A stretch of DNA of 64,000 nt from contig CADCXC010000035.1 of assembly GCA_902806595.1 (NCBI GenBank), forward strand, positions 2,046,001 to 2,110,000, written 5' to 3'. Of the stretch, positions 23,175 through 35,791 are shown piece after piece (within the stretch, counting starts at the first letter, position 1; each line of letters starts with the position of its first letter). The position numbers and the translations under genes were made by a program. Source of the stretch: Pyrenopolyporus hunteri. Its lineage: Eukaryota; Ascomycota; Sordariomycetes; Xylariales; Hypoxylaceae. A model generated the notes under the pieces. It ran no database searches, was not told the DNA's origin, and was given only the letters and a program-made list of their open reading frames with translations.

Positions 23175-23803
23175 TGGTTTAGACTAGAGATAGCAACAGG
23201 TCTAATTCGAATTCATTGAATTTGGAGGGGTTTCGTGCCTTTTTAAATAATATGAACCTCGGAATATATACCGAGAAGCCGCTCTAATAAATAATTACAA
23301 TATCTACCTACGGTTAACGATAACCCATTGTTAAATCTTATTATAGTCTTGTTCTCCTATCTGATAAAGCATACGCAAGAGTCTAGACTTCTGACGTGCT
23401 ACTTCCTAGACCGGGTAGCTGGCATATTCGGTAAGCTTTAAACGGATAGAAGACCCTTCTTACATATCCGACGTCGAATAGAAAACGCCATTCGAGGACG
23501 CGGGGTTATCAAGACTTGTGGTTCTCGATGCTACCCTGAAGTCAAAGATGCCTGGTTTCACGGACGCCGAGGAATGACGTGATTTTAGTCTAGAAATCGA
23601 GGGGATGGGAGATGCACGATCATGATATGATAGGCTAGACGTTGTTAGTTGAGATACTAGACCGATATAATACTATGGATCGTCGCCGAACATATCAAAC
23701 GAAATCTAAAGCTGGCTAGGTCAAGGAATTATTCTACAGGACTGATTTTGTTAGCAACCTTGGATGCTTCAGTCTGGGAATATAAGTCTAAATACCTATC
23801 TCG
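23175..23803. promoter_or_regulatory. Shared bidirectional promoter region, transporter / dioxygenase
   Basis: 629 bp separate the two divergent ATGs. The sequence is clearly AT-rich compared with the flanking coding DNA, with no open frame of note. Repeated TCTAGAC/GTCTAGAC-like words occur (for example near 23381-23388, 23588-23594 and 23634-23640). No regulator site was identified with confidence. Confidence 0.55.
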
Positions 23804-25182
23804 ATGGCTACTACACTGGAGCATGCGACGGTACAGTCATTCGACTCTACGAAGATAGACTCTCCATTGCTAGCCTTCGAACAATTCGATCTCCCATCGA
23901 GCAATCAACGCGTACTTGGACCACCGCATCCTGAAGGCGCCGTTATTCCTCTTGCTTTACGTCCATCCACTCCTGACCACGCTACCCCGGATCTCGACAC
24001 CGTTATTGAAACGGTGAGATATCTCCAAGCCCAAGGTGGAATTCTCACGAAGAAGTTGGCTGTCCATGGATGTCTCCTATTCCGAGGCTTGCCGATTCAC
24101 GACGCGGATGAATTCAGTAGATTTGCTCATGCCTTCGGTTATAAGCCCCGGTATGTATGAAAATAACTCTTATATATCTCTCGTGAAATATTCGGTTTGG
24201 AACTCTCCGCGGCCGTGTTATCCGTAAGTACTAATATTTTCATAGTACGTCTCACGCTGCTATGAATCGTATCTTGCCCCTAGTAAGGGCATGGAATCTA
24301 AAGCCGACCATGAGTAATTCCTCGCAATATTAACATAGAATAGATGAGATAATCGGAATCGTCGTCGACAGGCCATTGCTGGCACCCAATGTAGCTCCGG
24401 CCAATGAGTCGCCCAAGGAAGTCCTGATCTACAACCACAACGAGTCGCCGCAGGTGCCCCACGCCCCCGAATACATATTCTTCTACGGGCACAAAGCCGC
24501 CAAGAGCGGCGGGGAAACCCCGATATCCTCCTCCCTAGAGCTATTCCACCGCGCGCAGCAAGAGATCCCCGAGTTCGTCGCCCAGCTCGCCGAGAAAGGA
24601 ATCCTCAGCAAGGTCACGTACAAGGTCGGCAAGCAATACGCCGGCGGCTCCACGCTGAGGCAGGCGTTCGGGAAGGAGATCCAAGACGGCGACGACGAGG
24701 CGACCCAGCGGGCCAAGATCGAAGCGCAGATCGCCCGGTACGGCAGGGGGAAACACACGACGTGGGAATGGACCGACGACGGGGTCGTGCTGACGCACAG
24801 GCTCCCCGCCGTCCGCACGCAGCCGGGCACGGGCTTGCCCACGCTGTTCACCGGGCTGGCGGCGTACCACAAGAACGCGCGGGCCGGCGGCGCGGCGGGC
24901 AGGAAGAGCGTCACGCGGCAGCTGTTCGGGGACGGCGCGCCGATCCCCGAGGCGTACCTCGCGCGGCTGGCCGAGATCACGGACGAGATCCGCGTGCTGC
25001 ATCGGTGGCAGCGCGGCGACGTGCTGGTCTTCGATAATGTTATCGCCCAGCATGGCCGCGAGCCCTGGCGGGGCGAGCAGGCGGACCGGGTGGTCATGGC
25101 GAGTTTGTTTGATGGGGAGCATGTACCTGGCGCGTATGTGGCGGAGGACTGGGCTCAGGTTGTCCAGGCGCTTGAAGGGTAG
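23804..25182 (+). CDS. TauD/TfdA-type Fe(II)/2-oxoglutarate dioxygenase (clavaminate synthase-like)
   Basis: Two exons, 23804-24150 and 24339-25182, give 396 aa. The 188-nt intron is long for this genome; its donor is GTATGT and the acceptor ends CATAG, joining FGYKPR to IDEIIGIVVDRPLL. The iron-binding HxE pair is His149 and Glu151 in YNHNESPQVP, the distal His354 is in NVIAQHGREPW, and Arg366 fits the 2-oxoglutarate-binding position. GGETPI after the first motif is the usual TauD/TfdA signature. The family contains taurine and alpha-keto-acid dioxygenases and the plant/fungal clavaminate synthase-like proteins; substrate is not predictable. The 3' half is much more GC-rich than the 5' half. 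Divergent partner: the UNC93-like transporter. Confidence 0.9.
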
Positions 25183-25709
25183 GTAGGGAGCTTGTGTAAT
25201 TTGCGTAATCTAGCCATGTCAGGGGGGTTCTATGACGGCCCCTATAACCCTACGGTTTGTTGATGAGAATCTTGATTCGGTGTATTTCCTATCGCATTCG
25301 GTTTATCCTGAGAAGGGAAGATGGAGGGAGAATAATCGAGCATGAAGTCTCATCCTACGGTAGTTTGGATAATTCAAATTATACCTATGCCCAACTTACC
25401 TTCCGTCACCTACAGTCTTTTCCGCTACAATATAAATATTTTTAAGTGATGTCACTCGTTAGGAATTCTACAAGAATGTACATTCTTGGCATGATATTAC
25501 TTGAGGTGATCATGGGTGGACTTTAACCGGCTCTTTACCCGCATGCCGAGTTATGATAGATGAGCCGCATGGTACTCAAGGCCACATTGATGTTTCATCT
25601 CTTCAACCTCAAATTTTGTCACCAAGTTGTCAGCATACAGAATCAATTACAGGCCCGGTGAACTAGGATGGGAGCATAAAATGTGACCCTTCCCCGACAT
25701 CTACGCGCG
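25183..25709. other. Intergenic, 3' of dioxygenase and promoter of the GT25 gene
   Basis: AT-rich, about 530 bp. A frame at 25257-25445 has no recognisable content. Nothing else stands out. Confidence 0.5.
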
Positions 25710-27034
25710 ATGCCGCCGTATCACAGAGTTTTCGTGGCTGCCTGCGTCCTTGCTTCCCTGTTCTACATATACTGGCAAAGGCTCACAGTATCCGATACAC
25801 TGAGGAGTTTCGGGGTCCTAACTAACGCGAGTATAAAAGACGTATTTAATAATACGCTGGGCGTACGACTCATTTTGCTTTATCTCTCATATTACATATG
25901 CCGTCCCACTCTAACGCCAGCCACAGTTCTCAAGAATCATCGTCATCAATCTGCCCTCGCGGAAGGATCGTCGCGATGCGATAGCTTTGGCGGGTTCTGT
26001 TAGCGACCTCAATTTTACGTGGGTTGATGGCGTGTCGGGGGAAGAGGTGTTGAACCGCGCCACACGGGTCCGAGGTGGGCGACATGCTGCTGGGGCCAAG
26101 GGATCTTGGAGATCGCATATGAACGCCTTGCAATCGGCCGTGCAGGAGAACCTAACGAGCGCGCTCATTTTGGAGGACGACATAGACTGGGATGTGCGGC
26201 TGAAGTCTCAGCTTCGGACTTTCGCATCCGCTTCGAGGACGTGGTTGAGAGAGTCAAATTCTGGCAGGCCCCAGAGTGAGTAGCTTCGTTTTTTCCTCGG
26301 AGGACGGGATTTATAGCACGAACGTGGCGATACAGTGACCTAACACGAATATAGTACAACTACCGCCTATCGCGAGCGTCGATAGTGAAGTTTATCAAAC
26401 TGCGTATGGGGATGGTTGGGATGTTCTATGGCTTGGCCACTGTGGCGCCGATTTTCCCGACGACCGTACCCCTATTTCACCACTTATCGTCGAGATTCCG
26501 GAGGACGAGACTGTTCCTGCCCCTAAACATCTCAAACCCCATGCATTTGCCCTGCAGGACAAGCTGGGGGAGATGTACTCACCTCACACCCGTGTTGTTC
26601 ATGCATCTAGAGGGAACATCTGCAGCCTAGCCTACGCCGTTAGCCAACAGGGAGCTCGGAAACTCCTCTCGAGATTCCACGACCGTTACGATACCCAATG
26701 GGATTTGATGCTGCAGAAATGGTGCGAGGGGAATTACGCCACGGAGAGCAAATCTCGACCCGATTCAGAGATAAATGAGGATAGCGAGATTGCCTACGGA
26801 CTTCGGGCTTCCCCTCCGATCTGTCTCACAGTGCAGCCGCCCCTATTCAGCCACCACTATGCTGAAGGCGGCGCTTCTAATATTCAAGGCCAAGGGGGTG
26901 GTTATGCGAAGGGCAAGGGAACTCCATATATAAGATTCAGTGTACGGCAAAACTTAGAACGCTTGGTTGCTGGGGCACCGGAGAGTGAGATGATCGATCA
27001 ATTGCCTGATGATGGAGAGGCTATTTGGAAATAA
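25710..27034 (+). CDS. Glycosyltransferase family 25-like type II membrane protein
   Basis: Three exons (25710-25841, 25927-26275, 26355-27034) give 386 aa. Introns are 85 and 79 nt; the first join gives SIKDFSRIIVINLPSRKDRRD, the hallmark start of GT25 domains. A short N-terminal hydrophobic segment (VFVAACVLASLFYIYW, about residues 7-22) looks like a signal anchor, so a Golgi lumen site is likely. Further GT25 marks: TWVDGVSG, SWRSHMNALQ, the acidic metal-site cluster LILEDDIDWDV, YGDGWDVLWLGHCG, and HASRGNICSLAYAVSQQGARKLL. The open frame upstream of 25710 lacks an ATG. In fungi this family is widespread, with no settled acceptor. Confidence 0.9.
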
Positions 27035-28361
27035 GCCAGGTAGGACTCGCTGGAGTTCTAGTTAGGGGTCGGCGGGGGGGTGTCTGAGGGAAATCAAGAT
27101 ATGTCGACTATGTACAATATGAAACAGGGTGGGCAAAGCAGTAAGGTGGTTACACATGTCAAGCCTCTGGCTGGATTAGGAATTGACGGCATATGGACTT
27201 ATTGATATTAATCAAATTGCTTTTTAATGCTAGTACGATCTAGCAGGGCGAAGAACGGTGGCCATCGTAGAATACGAACGGAACTTCAACTCTCCCGAAA
27301 CCGAAGGTTATGGTTTATTTCTCTCCGTATCTCGTCTGAAAGCTTTGACTTAAGTGGACATCTAGATCGTTCAAAGTAGAGTAAACGCTTAGAGCTATAA
27401 CCAAATGAACATCGAGCTTAGAATCGAGAGAGACGCAGTACGGTAAGTAGTTCATGTGATTGCGACTTAGTACCATTGTGCCATGCGGGCTTTGCCAGAG
27501 GCTTTTCTACGGTGCCTCATTGACAATTACACGGTGCTAGTCAGGCTTAAGAGATACGATAGAGAAGCTGGTGCCAGTCTGTGGATGAGTTAGATCTCGA
27601 TTTGCTATCGTGTCGACGTTGGACCTGGAAATCCAGTTATGTGGGAGCCCGTAGACGTACGGCACGCTGCGTAGAATAAGTTACGTGTTGCTGAGCCTAG
27701 GAATAACCGTTTCGTTAGCAGGACTTTTAGGGTCTGTGACTGGTAATGGCTTAGTACGGATTTGACTCGAATATCGTTTGTCCTACGTTTATCGACGAAT
27801 CTAAGCGTAGAGGAAATATAATTCGGCCTGTAACTGTGAGAGCTTGTCTTTAATATCGCCATCTTCATAACGGTCGCTATGGCTATTACAACTATGAATA
27901 GATGGTAGATAGGCAGTATAATGATTGCTACATCGGCATATATTACCCCTTAGTTCAGGATTGTTGCAAACATGTATCCAGCAAACATCTCAACAGCATC
28001 AGTTTATCTCCCAACATTTTAGGCACGTTAAAAAACGCACCTGATATTCGTACTTGATCTCAATGTCTATTCATCACCAAGCCCTAGAGTCGGGCTACGC
28101 CGAATGCGAACCTTTAGTTCTATCTATCATGCCTTCGTACCTGTCCGTCTATATATTTGAAACGCCTGCATGAGACGTCTATGCGTCGTCATTACCATAC
28201 CAATTTCCTAGGCACTCGTAACTCTATCAATGGTCTTCGTCTATGAACGAGGCCCCAAGCCTCGTCTAAATGAGAAACGACCACCTGCCCCAAGCTAACT
28301 AAGGGAACAACAGAAAAAAATCGTCTAAAGACCATATAGCATAAAAAGGCACAACCGACTC
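27035..28361. other. Convergent intergenic region, GT25 / New1-type gene
   Basis: About 1.3 kb of AT-rich sequence between convergent genes. A minus frame at 27605-27868 shows no recognisable domain. Probably 3' UTRs and spacer. Confidence 0.5.
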
Positions 28362-31300
28362 TTACTCCTCATCATCCGTATCCGGGGGGTGAGGGGTGCC
28401 CTTGGGACTGTTGAGCCACTCGATATGGCGCAATCTCCGCCGGACCTCCTGCTCCTTAAGTTCCTTCTTGGTCTTCTTCTTCTTCTTCTTGGCCTTAAAC
28501 TTGAGCGGTGTATTATCTTCGGTGCCACTGTTGACGGCGCTGCTTACGGCGCTGCTAGCCGCTGTGCTGTTGACTCCGGTAGTAATGCCGCTTGTGAGGC
28601 CGCTGCCCGGTTTGCTATCCTCGAAGCGGTCTAGAGCCACGGAGGCATTGCCCTTCATGACCATTCGTCCGTCGTTTATGTGCCACTGCTCGTTTGACAG
28701 AGCGCCGACGAATTCTTCATTGTGGGAGATCATGACCACGCCACCCTTGAAATCCCGGATTGCAACCGCAAGACCACCAAGGGAATCGCGATCCAAGAAG
28801 TTAGTAGGCTCGTCAAGCACGAGCAAATGCGGGTTGTTCCACATAGCACCCGCGATGACAACCTTAACCTTCTGGCCTCCGGATAAGCTTCCAATCTCGT
28901 TGTGGTTGGCAATTTCAGGGTCAAGGCCAAGATCCTCGAAGTGCTTTGAAATGACCGTGGGCTGAAGCTCTCGGTAACCGAGACCTTCACGGGATGCCTC
29001 GTGGTCGTCGAACTCCTGTACGAGCTTATCGAAACCCCACTCCAAAAGGGTTTCTCGAGAAACTTGAGAGTTGTATTTCGGCAACCAAGCTCTCCATTTC
29101 CTACATTGATTATTAGTCACGGTACCTTAAAGAATTCGATAACGGCCGACTTACACTTCGTATTGGAAGGTCTTCTTGTACTTTTGACGGCCCACGAGAG
29201 CTTCAACTTGCCGCTCGCCCTTTCCGTCGCCAAGGTCAATTCGCTTATCCATCTGTTCTCGGTCCTTGTCCGAAAGAATGCGTGTCTGTTTCAGAAACAC
29301 TTCTCGGTCGTCACCGTTAGCGTATCGCCATTGCAGGTATTGGTTTGGTGTTTTCTCCAGATGCATCTCGACGTGTTCAAGAGCGTGTTGCTTAATGTAA
29401 CCAATTCGCAAGTTGGGATGTTTCTCGACTTTTCCGGTAGTCGGTATCACTTCACCCGTCAACAACTTAATCAAAGTCGACTTTCCAGCACCGTTGGGCC
29501 CAATAACAGCAACACGTGACGAAAGAGATAGCTGACACGAGACATCCGAGAGCGACGGCTTAGGCGCCTTGGGGTATTGGTAAGAAACCCCGGTCATCCG
29601 AATGATCGCTCGCGTCTGGGACTTGACACCCGTTAATATGCCGGGGGGAGGAAACTTAAACTGGACGTTGGAGGCGGAAAGCGTATAATAAGCCTTGGCC
29701 TCGGGACGAACCTTGACGAACTCGGAGAGATTACCCTTGAAATGGCCCAACTTCTTTCCGGGTTCGTAATGATAGATGTCAGTCGTGACGTTATCCAGGA
29801 AACCAGAATCGTGAGACACGATTAGGCTGGTGATGTCTGTGTGGGTCTTTAGGTAATTTTCCAGCCATGCGATATTAGCAACGTCCAAGTGATTGGTAGG
29901 TTCGTCGAGCAATAGGACGTCGGCCTTTTGCAACATGGCTCGAGCGAGGGCGAGCTTCATCTTCCATCCTCCTGATAAAGAGCCGACTTTTTGAGACTGC
30001 CTGCCCTCAGGGCCCGCGGTAAAGCCAAACTCGGCCAAGACCTCGGAAATCCGCTCCCTACCCTCAGATGCGATGGTTGGATCCTTGACCATGAATTCTA
30101 GGATACTAATATCGGCGTCTTCTCCTTGATTGTGCTCGACGTAACAAGTGCGGAGGACATCCTGTGGCGGGAAACCCTCCAGCTTGCCACCAGCAATGCT
30201 TCTCATCAGAGTAGACTTGCCAGCACCGTTGCGACCGCAAAGACCATATCGGTGTCCCTTCAGGAGTCGGAGATTGGTGTGAGACAAAAGAAGCATACCA
30301 CCATAGGCCAGTGAGAAATCTGCGTTGACAATCTCGATCTCGCCGTCGTCTTCCTTCTCCGGTACGCCGTACTTGCGGTGGTCTTCGGCGACGTAGAATT
30401 TATGGACGCTGGAAGCGACAGCATCGCTGGCTCCCGGCTGATGCATTATATCTTTAAGATAAGGCGCGATCCTGGCAGGGATCCGAGCGACATGGCGATG
30501 ATTTGCATCCTCGGCCACCATTTCGCAAATGTAAGGGCGAGCTAACTTGTAGAAGTCTATATCTCCCGAGAGGCCTCCGTTCTTCTTGATCTCCGAGTCA
30601 AGAACCTTGGCAACATCATCTGCGGAGACCCTCTCTACCACTGCTTTGTCGTTGCCCATGGCTTTATCCATGACGTCCAAGGCCCTGGTAGCCAATTCTC
30701 TCACCTCCGGCAACGGTGCCCGATCAACGACACTCTTAATACCCGGCTGGAGCTTAGGCAAGAAAGTACGCGCCTCGATGGGGTCGTGGACCAGTTTGGT
30801 CAAATTCTCGGTAATGACGACGGTCTGTCGTAGGACCTCCTGGGCGGTCGTTGGGTTGTTGAGGGTTCGCTCAAGGAATGGGGTAAGCAGAGCAAGGACG
30901 GGGGATGTGACTACGGCAACAAAGGTTGTCTGCGAAAGGGCGTGAATTGCCTTCTGAAGGGTCTGGGTCGAAGGATGGTGCATGGTATCGACGAGGAGAG
31001 GAATTCTAGGGGCGACGTCGTCGTTAGATAATAGGGTAGTGAGAGACTGCATCGTAACGACTGCTTGCTTCTCGACGTCGGCCTTGAGGTCGTGCATGTT
31101 GCCCTCTACTATGGGAATCAAGCTGGCCAGCTTGGCACCCATCGCTTCTCTTAGGATGTCCTTCTCTTCAGCCTGTTCTTTTGTGCAGCCAATTTCCAAC
31201 TTTGCTTTGTCAGCCATCCTCTGCATTAACTTCAAAGCTCCAATAGTACCCTGCCATTTCCCGGTCTTCTTCGACAAGTAGGCAACGAGAGCTGGCAATA

Positions 31301-31763
31301 GGCCGACAACCATCGCCTCGGGGCTAAGATGGCCGAAGAGCGCATCGATTCCGTACTGTGCGGCGTCGCGCACCACTGTGCCCTTATCCGCTAACGCGTC
31401 CAAAGCACATGAGACGAGACCGCCATCTTGGATCAGGAAGACGACTTCGCTCAAAGGCTGTCGAGGTGGGAATTTCTCGAATAAGGCACCGAGGAGGTTC
31501 TGGGCACTTTCTCGTCGCAACCCACTCTTCTTATCGGACGCAGCTTTCTTAACCTCTGCCAGTATGCCATAGTCGTACAGGCCGCGGAAGCCTACGGTGT
31601 TTAACAGAACTTCGCAGAGTCCGTAGCAGGCGTCGATTGAAGCGGCCGAGGTCTTGGCAGTGAATATCGTATTGAGGATTGATGATATATCCTGTTGCGA
31701 TGGTGCGGGAGGGTTATCGGCAGGTTTGGCCACCATTATCGGCGGCGACACTTGGTGAGGCAT
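28362..31763 (-). CDS. eEF3-family ABC-F ATPase, New1/Elf1 type
   Basis: Ribosome-associated ABC ATPase that in yeast (New1) helps translation termination and recycling. Two exons, 31763-29155 and 29100-28362, give 1115 aa; a 54-nt intron near the chromodomain-like segment joins QYEV to KWRAWLPKYNSQV. After an N-terminal HEAT-type helical region (about 1-450), ABC1 has Walker A GRNGAGKSTL, signature LSGGWKMKL and LLLDEPTNHLD. ABC2 has GPNGAGKSTL, LSGGQKVKVV and LLVLDEPTNFLDRD. Its identity as New1 rather than canonical eEF3 rests on the C-terminus RRRLRHIEWLNSPKGTP followed by DTDDEE, and on FPPPGILTGVKSQTRA. The asparagine/tyrosine-rich prion domain of yeast New1 is absent. The upstream codon is GTG, so the ATG at 31763 is the start; Met10 is an alternative. 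Confidence 0.94.
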
Positions 31764-34700
31764 CACAGGCGGTCGGCGTTTGCGGGTTGGGCAGAAAGGA
31801 AAGAAAGACGACCCAACTTGGTATTATCAGGACAAAAAGAATGTCGCCGAGGGTAGAGAGGGGCCAGTAGAACTGCCCGAGATGCCCTCGATCGTGGGCG
31901 CTGAAGAGATTTGCGGTGAACCAGCGTCTTACTTCTGATGCCTTTGATGTTGTGGAGTGAGAAAAGGCAGAGACAGATTTACTGATTGCGGCGCATGGGA
32001 AAAAAGATAAAAATAAAAATTAAAAAAAAGTTGGCCTTATCAATTTGGTACTAACGAAGTACCCCTCGAAATTTTTTTTTTTTTCTCCCTTTATCAGCAG
32101 GGGTTCGATGGTCCATGCACTGTGGCTTGAATGGATCCACTAAATATGTACGTACCCATAGCCGCGTTCTTCTTCTGCTGCCGTCTTCTACATAGTGGAG
32201 CTAGGTACCTAGGCTGCTAGGTAGGGCTGGTAGGTACCTAATCTAGATCTCGCCCCAAACTTCACGCCCGGTCCGGAATTCCACTTCTGATTCATGCAAA
32301 AACATCCTCAATGCGCAAAACTTCAATAAAATGAAAATTTGACTTCAGGTACAAAGCGGAGATATATATTATATATCGACTTAATGCCAAGCCGGGGCCG
32401 TTACCTTCCGTATTCCCTGACAAGGAATAAATAGGGAGTGTCTCATGCTCTACCGATTAAGCACCGAGTTAAGGACCGAGTTGAGCTCCTCAAGACGTCA
32501 ATACGTCTCCAGAATACCTGTACTCTGATTGGGATAAGCAGGGACGACCCAACTCACAATCTTGAGAATCAGCATATCCTATCATTTCTACAATGCCGAT
32601 ACCCAGTTGTTTCTTCAATCTCCTCTATGGAATACTAGTTATTAACTACCTACCTACCTAGGGACCTACCTACTTAAGAACGAGACGGTCTCCACGTCTT
32701 TGTATATCTCCGGGGATGGAGTTCCCTAGCAAATCGCAGTTGAATACGGGCAAACTGGGTATGCATAGAGGTTTTATGTATAAGCTTGTTCAGCTAACCC
32801 AAACCAAACTGTTTAACTCATGACCCATATTCAACCATTGTCGACAATTTAAGACTGGATATTCTACATAGCTATACACTTCAGATTTCGATGAAGCGAA
32901 GTTAGGCTCGAGCTTTGGTCTCCGACTCTGCCCATTATCATGTTTGCTATTCGCCTGAAGACCACTTGACTCGCGTCTTATTCAAGAGTCTAATTTCAAT
33001 GTTACGGATGGCTGGTAAGACCTTGCGAGACTCAGGTATGACCAATCTTACGATATCATTGGAAAGGGTAGCCCGAATGGAGGAGCCAAACGCCCAGTTC
33101 ATAATCGCCGTGACGTTAATAATAAACCCCAAGTCCCCGAGAAGCATTGTCACTGACACGGGCGACATCGGCTATTCGAATTCTGGGCTCTAATGTTACG
33201 AGCCACTTGCAATTCTTTGGAGAACCTTCGTATTACATGAAGCTACTCCAAAACTGAGAAACAGGTTCCCCACGAACACCCGATGGAGGGTTAGCCATTA
33301 GGTGGCGAGTGGCAGTCATGTTGATAATACCTCCTCGAGACACTTCCCTGGGGATTGGGTAGGGCGCATAAGAGGTCGTCTGACCACCTAATACTTGACA
33401 ATGTCTTGCCCGTCTCAAAACAAAGATTAATGAGCTCCAGCATCGTCTCCCTAGATGCAACCAGAAGATGCGTCTATAGCTAATGCAGGCAGAAAATAAT
33501 TCTAACCCTAATTGGTGCTTAGGGTAGATCAAGCGACTGGTTAGAATGGTGCAATAGGCGAGCTAACAGGCGATCGCGAGGTTTAGAGTCAACATAATAT
33601 GAGAGCCGCCCTTAGTAAGAGCCGTTAAAGGTGCAGTGCGCTCAATGCTAGATTCAGGAAGAGTCGAAGTTCCACACCGTTCTGGCAAGTTGCCTGATCG
33701 TACGATTACACCCCGCGAAATCAAGTGCGAGCAATCCGAAATAATCACACATCAAAGCAGCTATGGCCGTAGCATCCAGCGCTTATGATTTCCAAGCTGC
33801 GACTCGGCAACGGCAACAGAGGGGCCAGCAACAGGTATATACGGATAGCAAGAGTGCCGTAATGATATATATCTAGCGAGATCTATGTCCCAGCGGCGAC
33901 AGGACATTGGTCCTCCTATCAGCGCACAGACTGCGCCGAGCGCGTGGTGTTTGAGGCCCCACCCCCAAGGAGAGAGGGACGTCACCTTTGGCCGAAGTGA
34001 GCGCAGAGATAAGGGCCGGTGCCGTACGCATCGAGACAGAGTTCCCAAACGGGCACGTCGACGCTGATGGGGGTTTCCGAATCGAGAAGAGCTGGTGATG
34101 GAAATACTCATTCACGTGAGTTGCTTCCCCGCAGGCGCAATATGTATGCGTACGTACAAGATCAGGATCCTCGAGGCGCAGCTCGGGATGTCACGCCAAT
34201 GCTAATCAATATCTACCTACGTAGTAGCGTCGTAGCTGAGAAGGTCTGGTAGCATCGGAAGGCAGATTTAGAATATGTACGTAGCTATAATACATGGAGG
34301 TGTGTACCTATATACTACTTCGGATTTACGCGGTAGTAGAGACGGTAAAATCCAAGACGTTGTGCCCTCGAGCTTCCGTTGACTAGAATGGGTCGTTCGA
34401 TCCGGGCCTCGCTAAAGGTATTGGGGCAAGGAAGATGAATGATTCGTGGATCGAAAGTTGGTAACCAATTTACAGTAGAAGGGTTTACTAATGAAGCCGT
34501 TGCAGCTGACCAGCTCGTGGCGAGATAGGCAGTGAGCGGGTTCGAATACGGTTGCTCTATGAGGAAGTCTGGGTTGCAGTAAAAGGAAATATCACGGGAG
34601 TTGTGAGTCCACTCTAAGAGCGCCAAGCCCTTATTAATTTCCTTTTCGGGACAATGAGACCTCCCTGAGCCAGGACCGGGGATGGCGCACTTTTTCTACT

Positions 34701-35791
34701 GCGTACGTCGGTAACAAGGCAAGGTCCTCTCGAGCCCTTCGTCGAGGTTGGGTCCACGGGATGTCGGTAATAGTATATTGGTAAGGTAGCGAGGGAAGAT
34801 CATGCTGTTACCTGGAATTCGGAACTGTCATCAGACGAACTTGCATATGGAGCTTTGCCACCTAGGTACCTAAGATTACCTGAAGCTGGCCGAAGATCAT
34901 TCACCACACCACACCACACACGCGCGCCCCTAACACTGCGCGTTACGGCCCCCAATGCATGCTGATATTCAATTTTTTATGCACCATGCAAACCGTCATC
35001 CTACTCTACGCTGCGTAAACAGGTAGTCTGTGTAGTCTTATGTTCTAGGTAACCGGGCCTTTTCTTTCCTACTTAGAATAGTCATCGCCGTCCTGACTCG
35101 AGATGGGGCTCTAGGAGTCTTTTTCTTTTATCGCCCTATCGATATCACCTAGCACGCTTGATGAGGGATGGCAGCGGAGCAAAATGGCCCCCCTCCAAAA
35201 GAAACAATAACCCGGATCGATTCAAGCGCCTCGCTAAGCTCCACCCCGGGCGTGATGCAAGGATGTCAACGCGGGATTTGCCGGAGAGTTGGAACGCTGG
35301 CTGGGTAGGCTGGGTAAGCTGGGGAAGACGGAAAATTACACTAGCTTCAGGGGTTCGCGATCCGTCCCCGGCGTGTGATTCTCAATGGAGCTTACTAGGT
35401 ACTTGCAACCCTAGTTGCAACTTGTTGATAGTTATTGACCAAGTGACAGGGCATCGAAGCCAGAGCCGAGCCGGTGCGATCGCATATATCTATCAGGAAC
35501 CTATGATAATGGTGGTGTTTAAAACCCCCCCAAGACTCGCAGAGCATGCTCTCGTGTAATCTACATCTTCGCCGTCTTTTCTTTTCCCCAGTACATACTA
35601 ACTCCAGCAGTGTATGAAGTTTGAGGAGCTTCTACCCATGTATGACAGCCCACTTATAAATCTTAGGAGATGAGGATCACGCTTACCAATATATTAGCAA
35701 CAGCGCTACCATCCAGCTTAAAACTTTACGCTGATAACTAGGCTTTACCCGAATTCCATTTGGGTTCATTACGCGATACTTTCGGCGCGCA
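31764..35791. other. Gene-poor 4-kb region with possible decayed coding fragments
   Basis: No intact gene was recognised. The right-hand leader of the New1-type gene has A/T runs near 32000-32090. TACC/GGTA clusters occur at about 32203-32240, 32645-32680 and 34861-34874. A GC-rich island at about 33870-34100 keeps several frames open. Minus-strand fragments around 33380-33480 and 33640-33760 and at 34315-34626 have protein-like composition but no ATG-to-stop model that I could join. A 132-codon plus frame at 35161-35559 has no recognisable domain. The last 200 bp are the promoter of the next gene. Confidence 0.5.

Noticed and set aside
20631..27034. Secondary-metabolite gene cluster
   Set aside because: A transporter, a dioxygenase and a glycosyltransferase are adjacent, but there is no backbone synthase or terpene cyclase in the window.
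33761..34115. Overlapping open frames on both strands in the GC-rich island
   Set aside because: All frames are open because of composition, none has a recognisable domain, and no gene model could be joined.
34525..34560. GGGTTCGAATA, resembling a tRNA T-loop
   Set aside because: Flanking bases do not form the T stem, and no acceptor, D or anticodon stems are found around it. Other GTTCGA hits fall inside coding exons or an intron.
35161..35559. A 132-codon plus-strand frame
   Set aside because: ATG-initiated, but Trp/Ser/Arg-rich with no motif, and it runs through AT-rich intergenic DNA; kept only as a remark.
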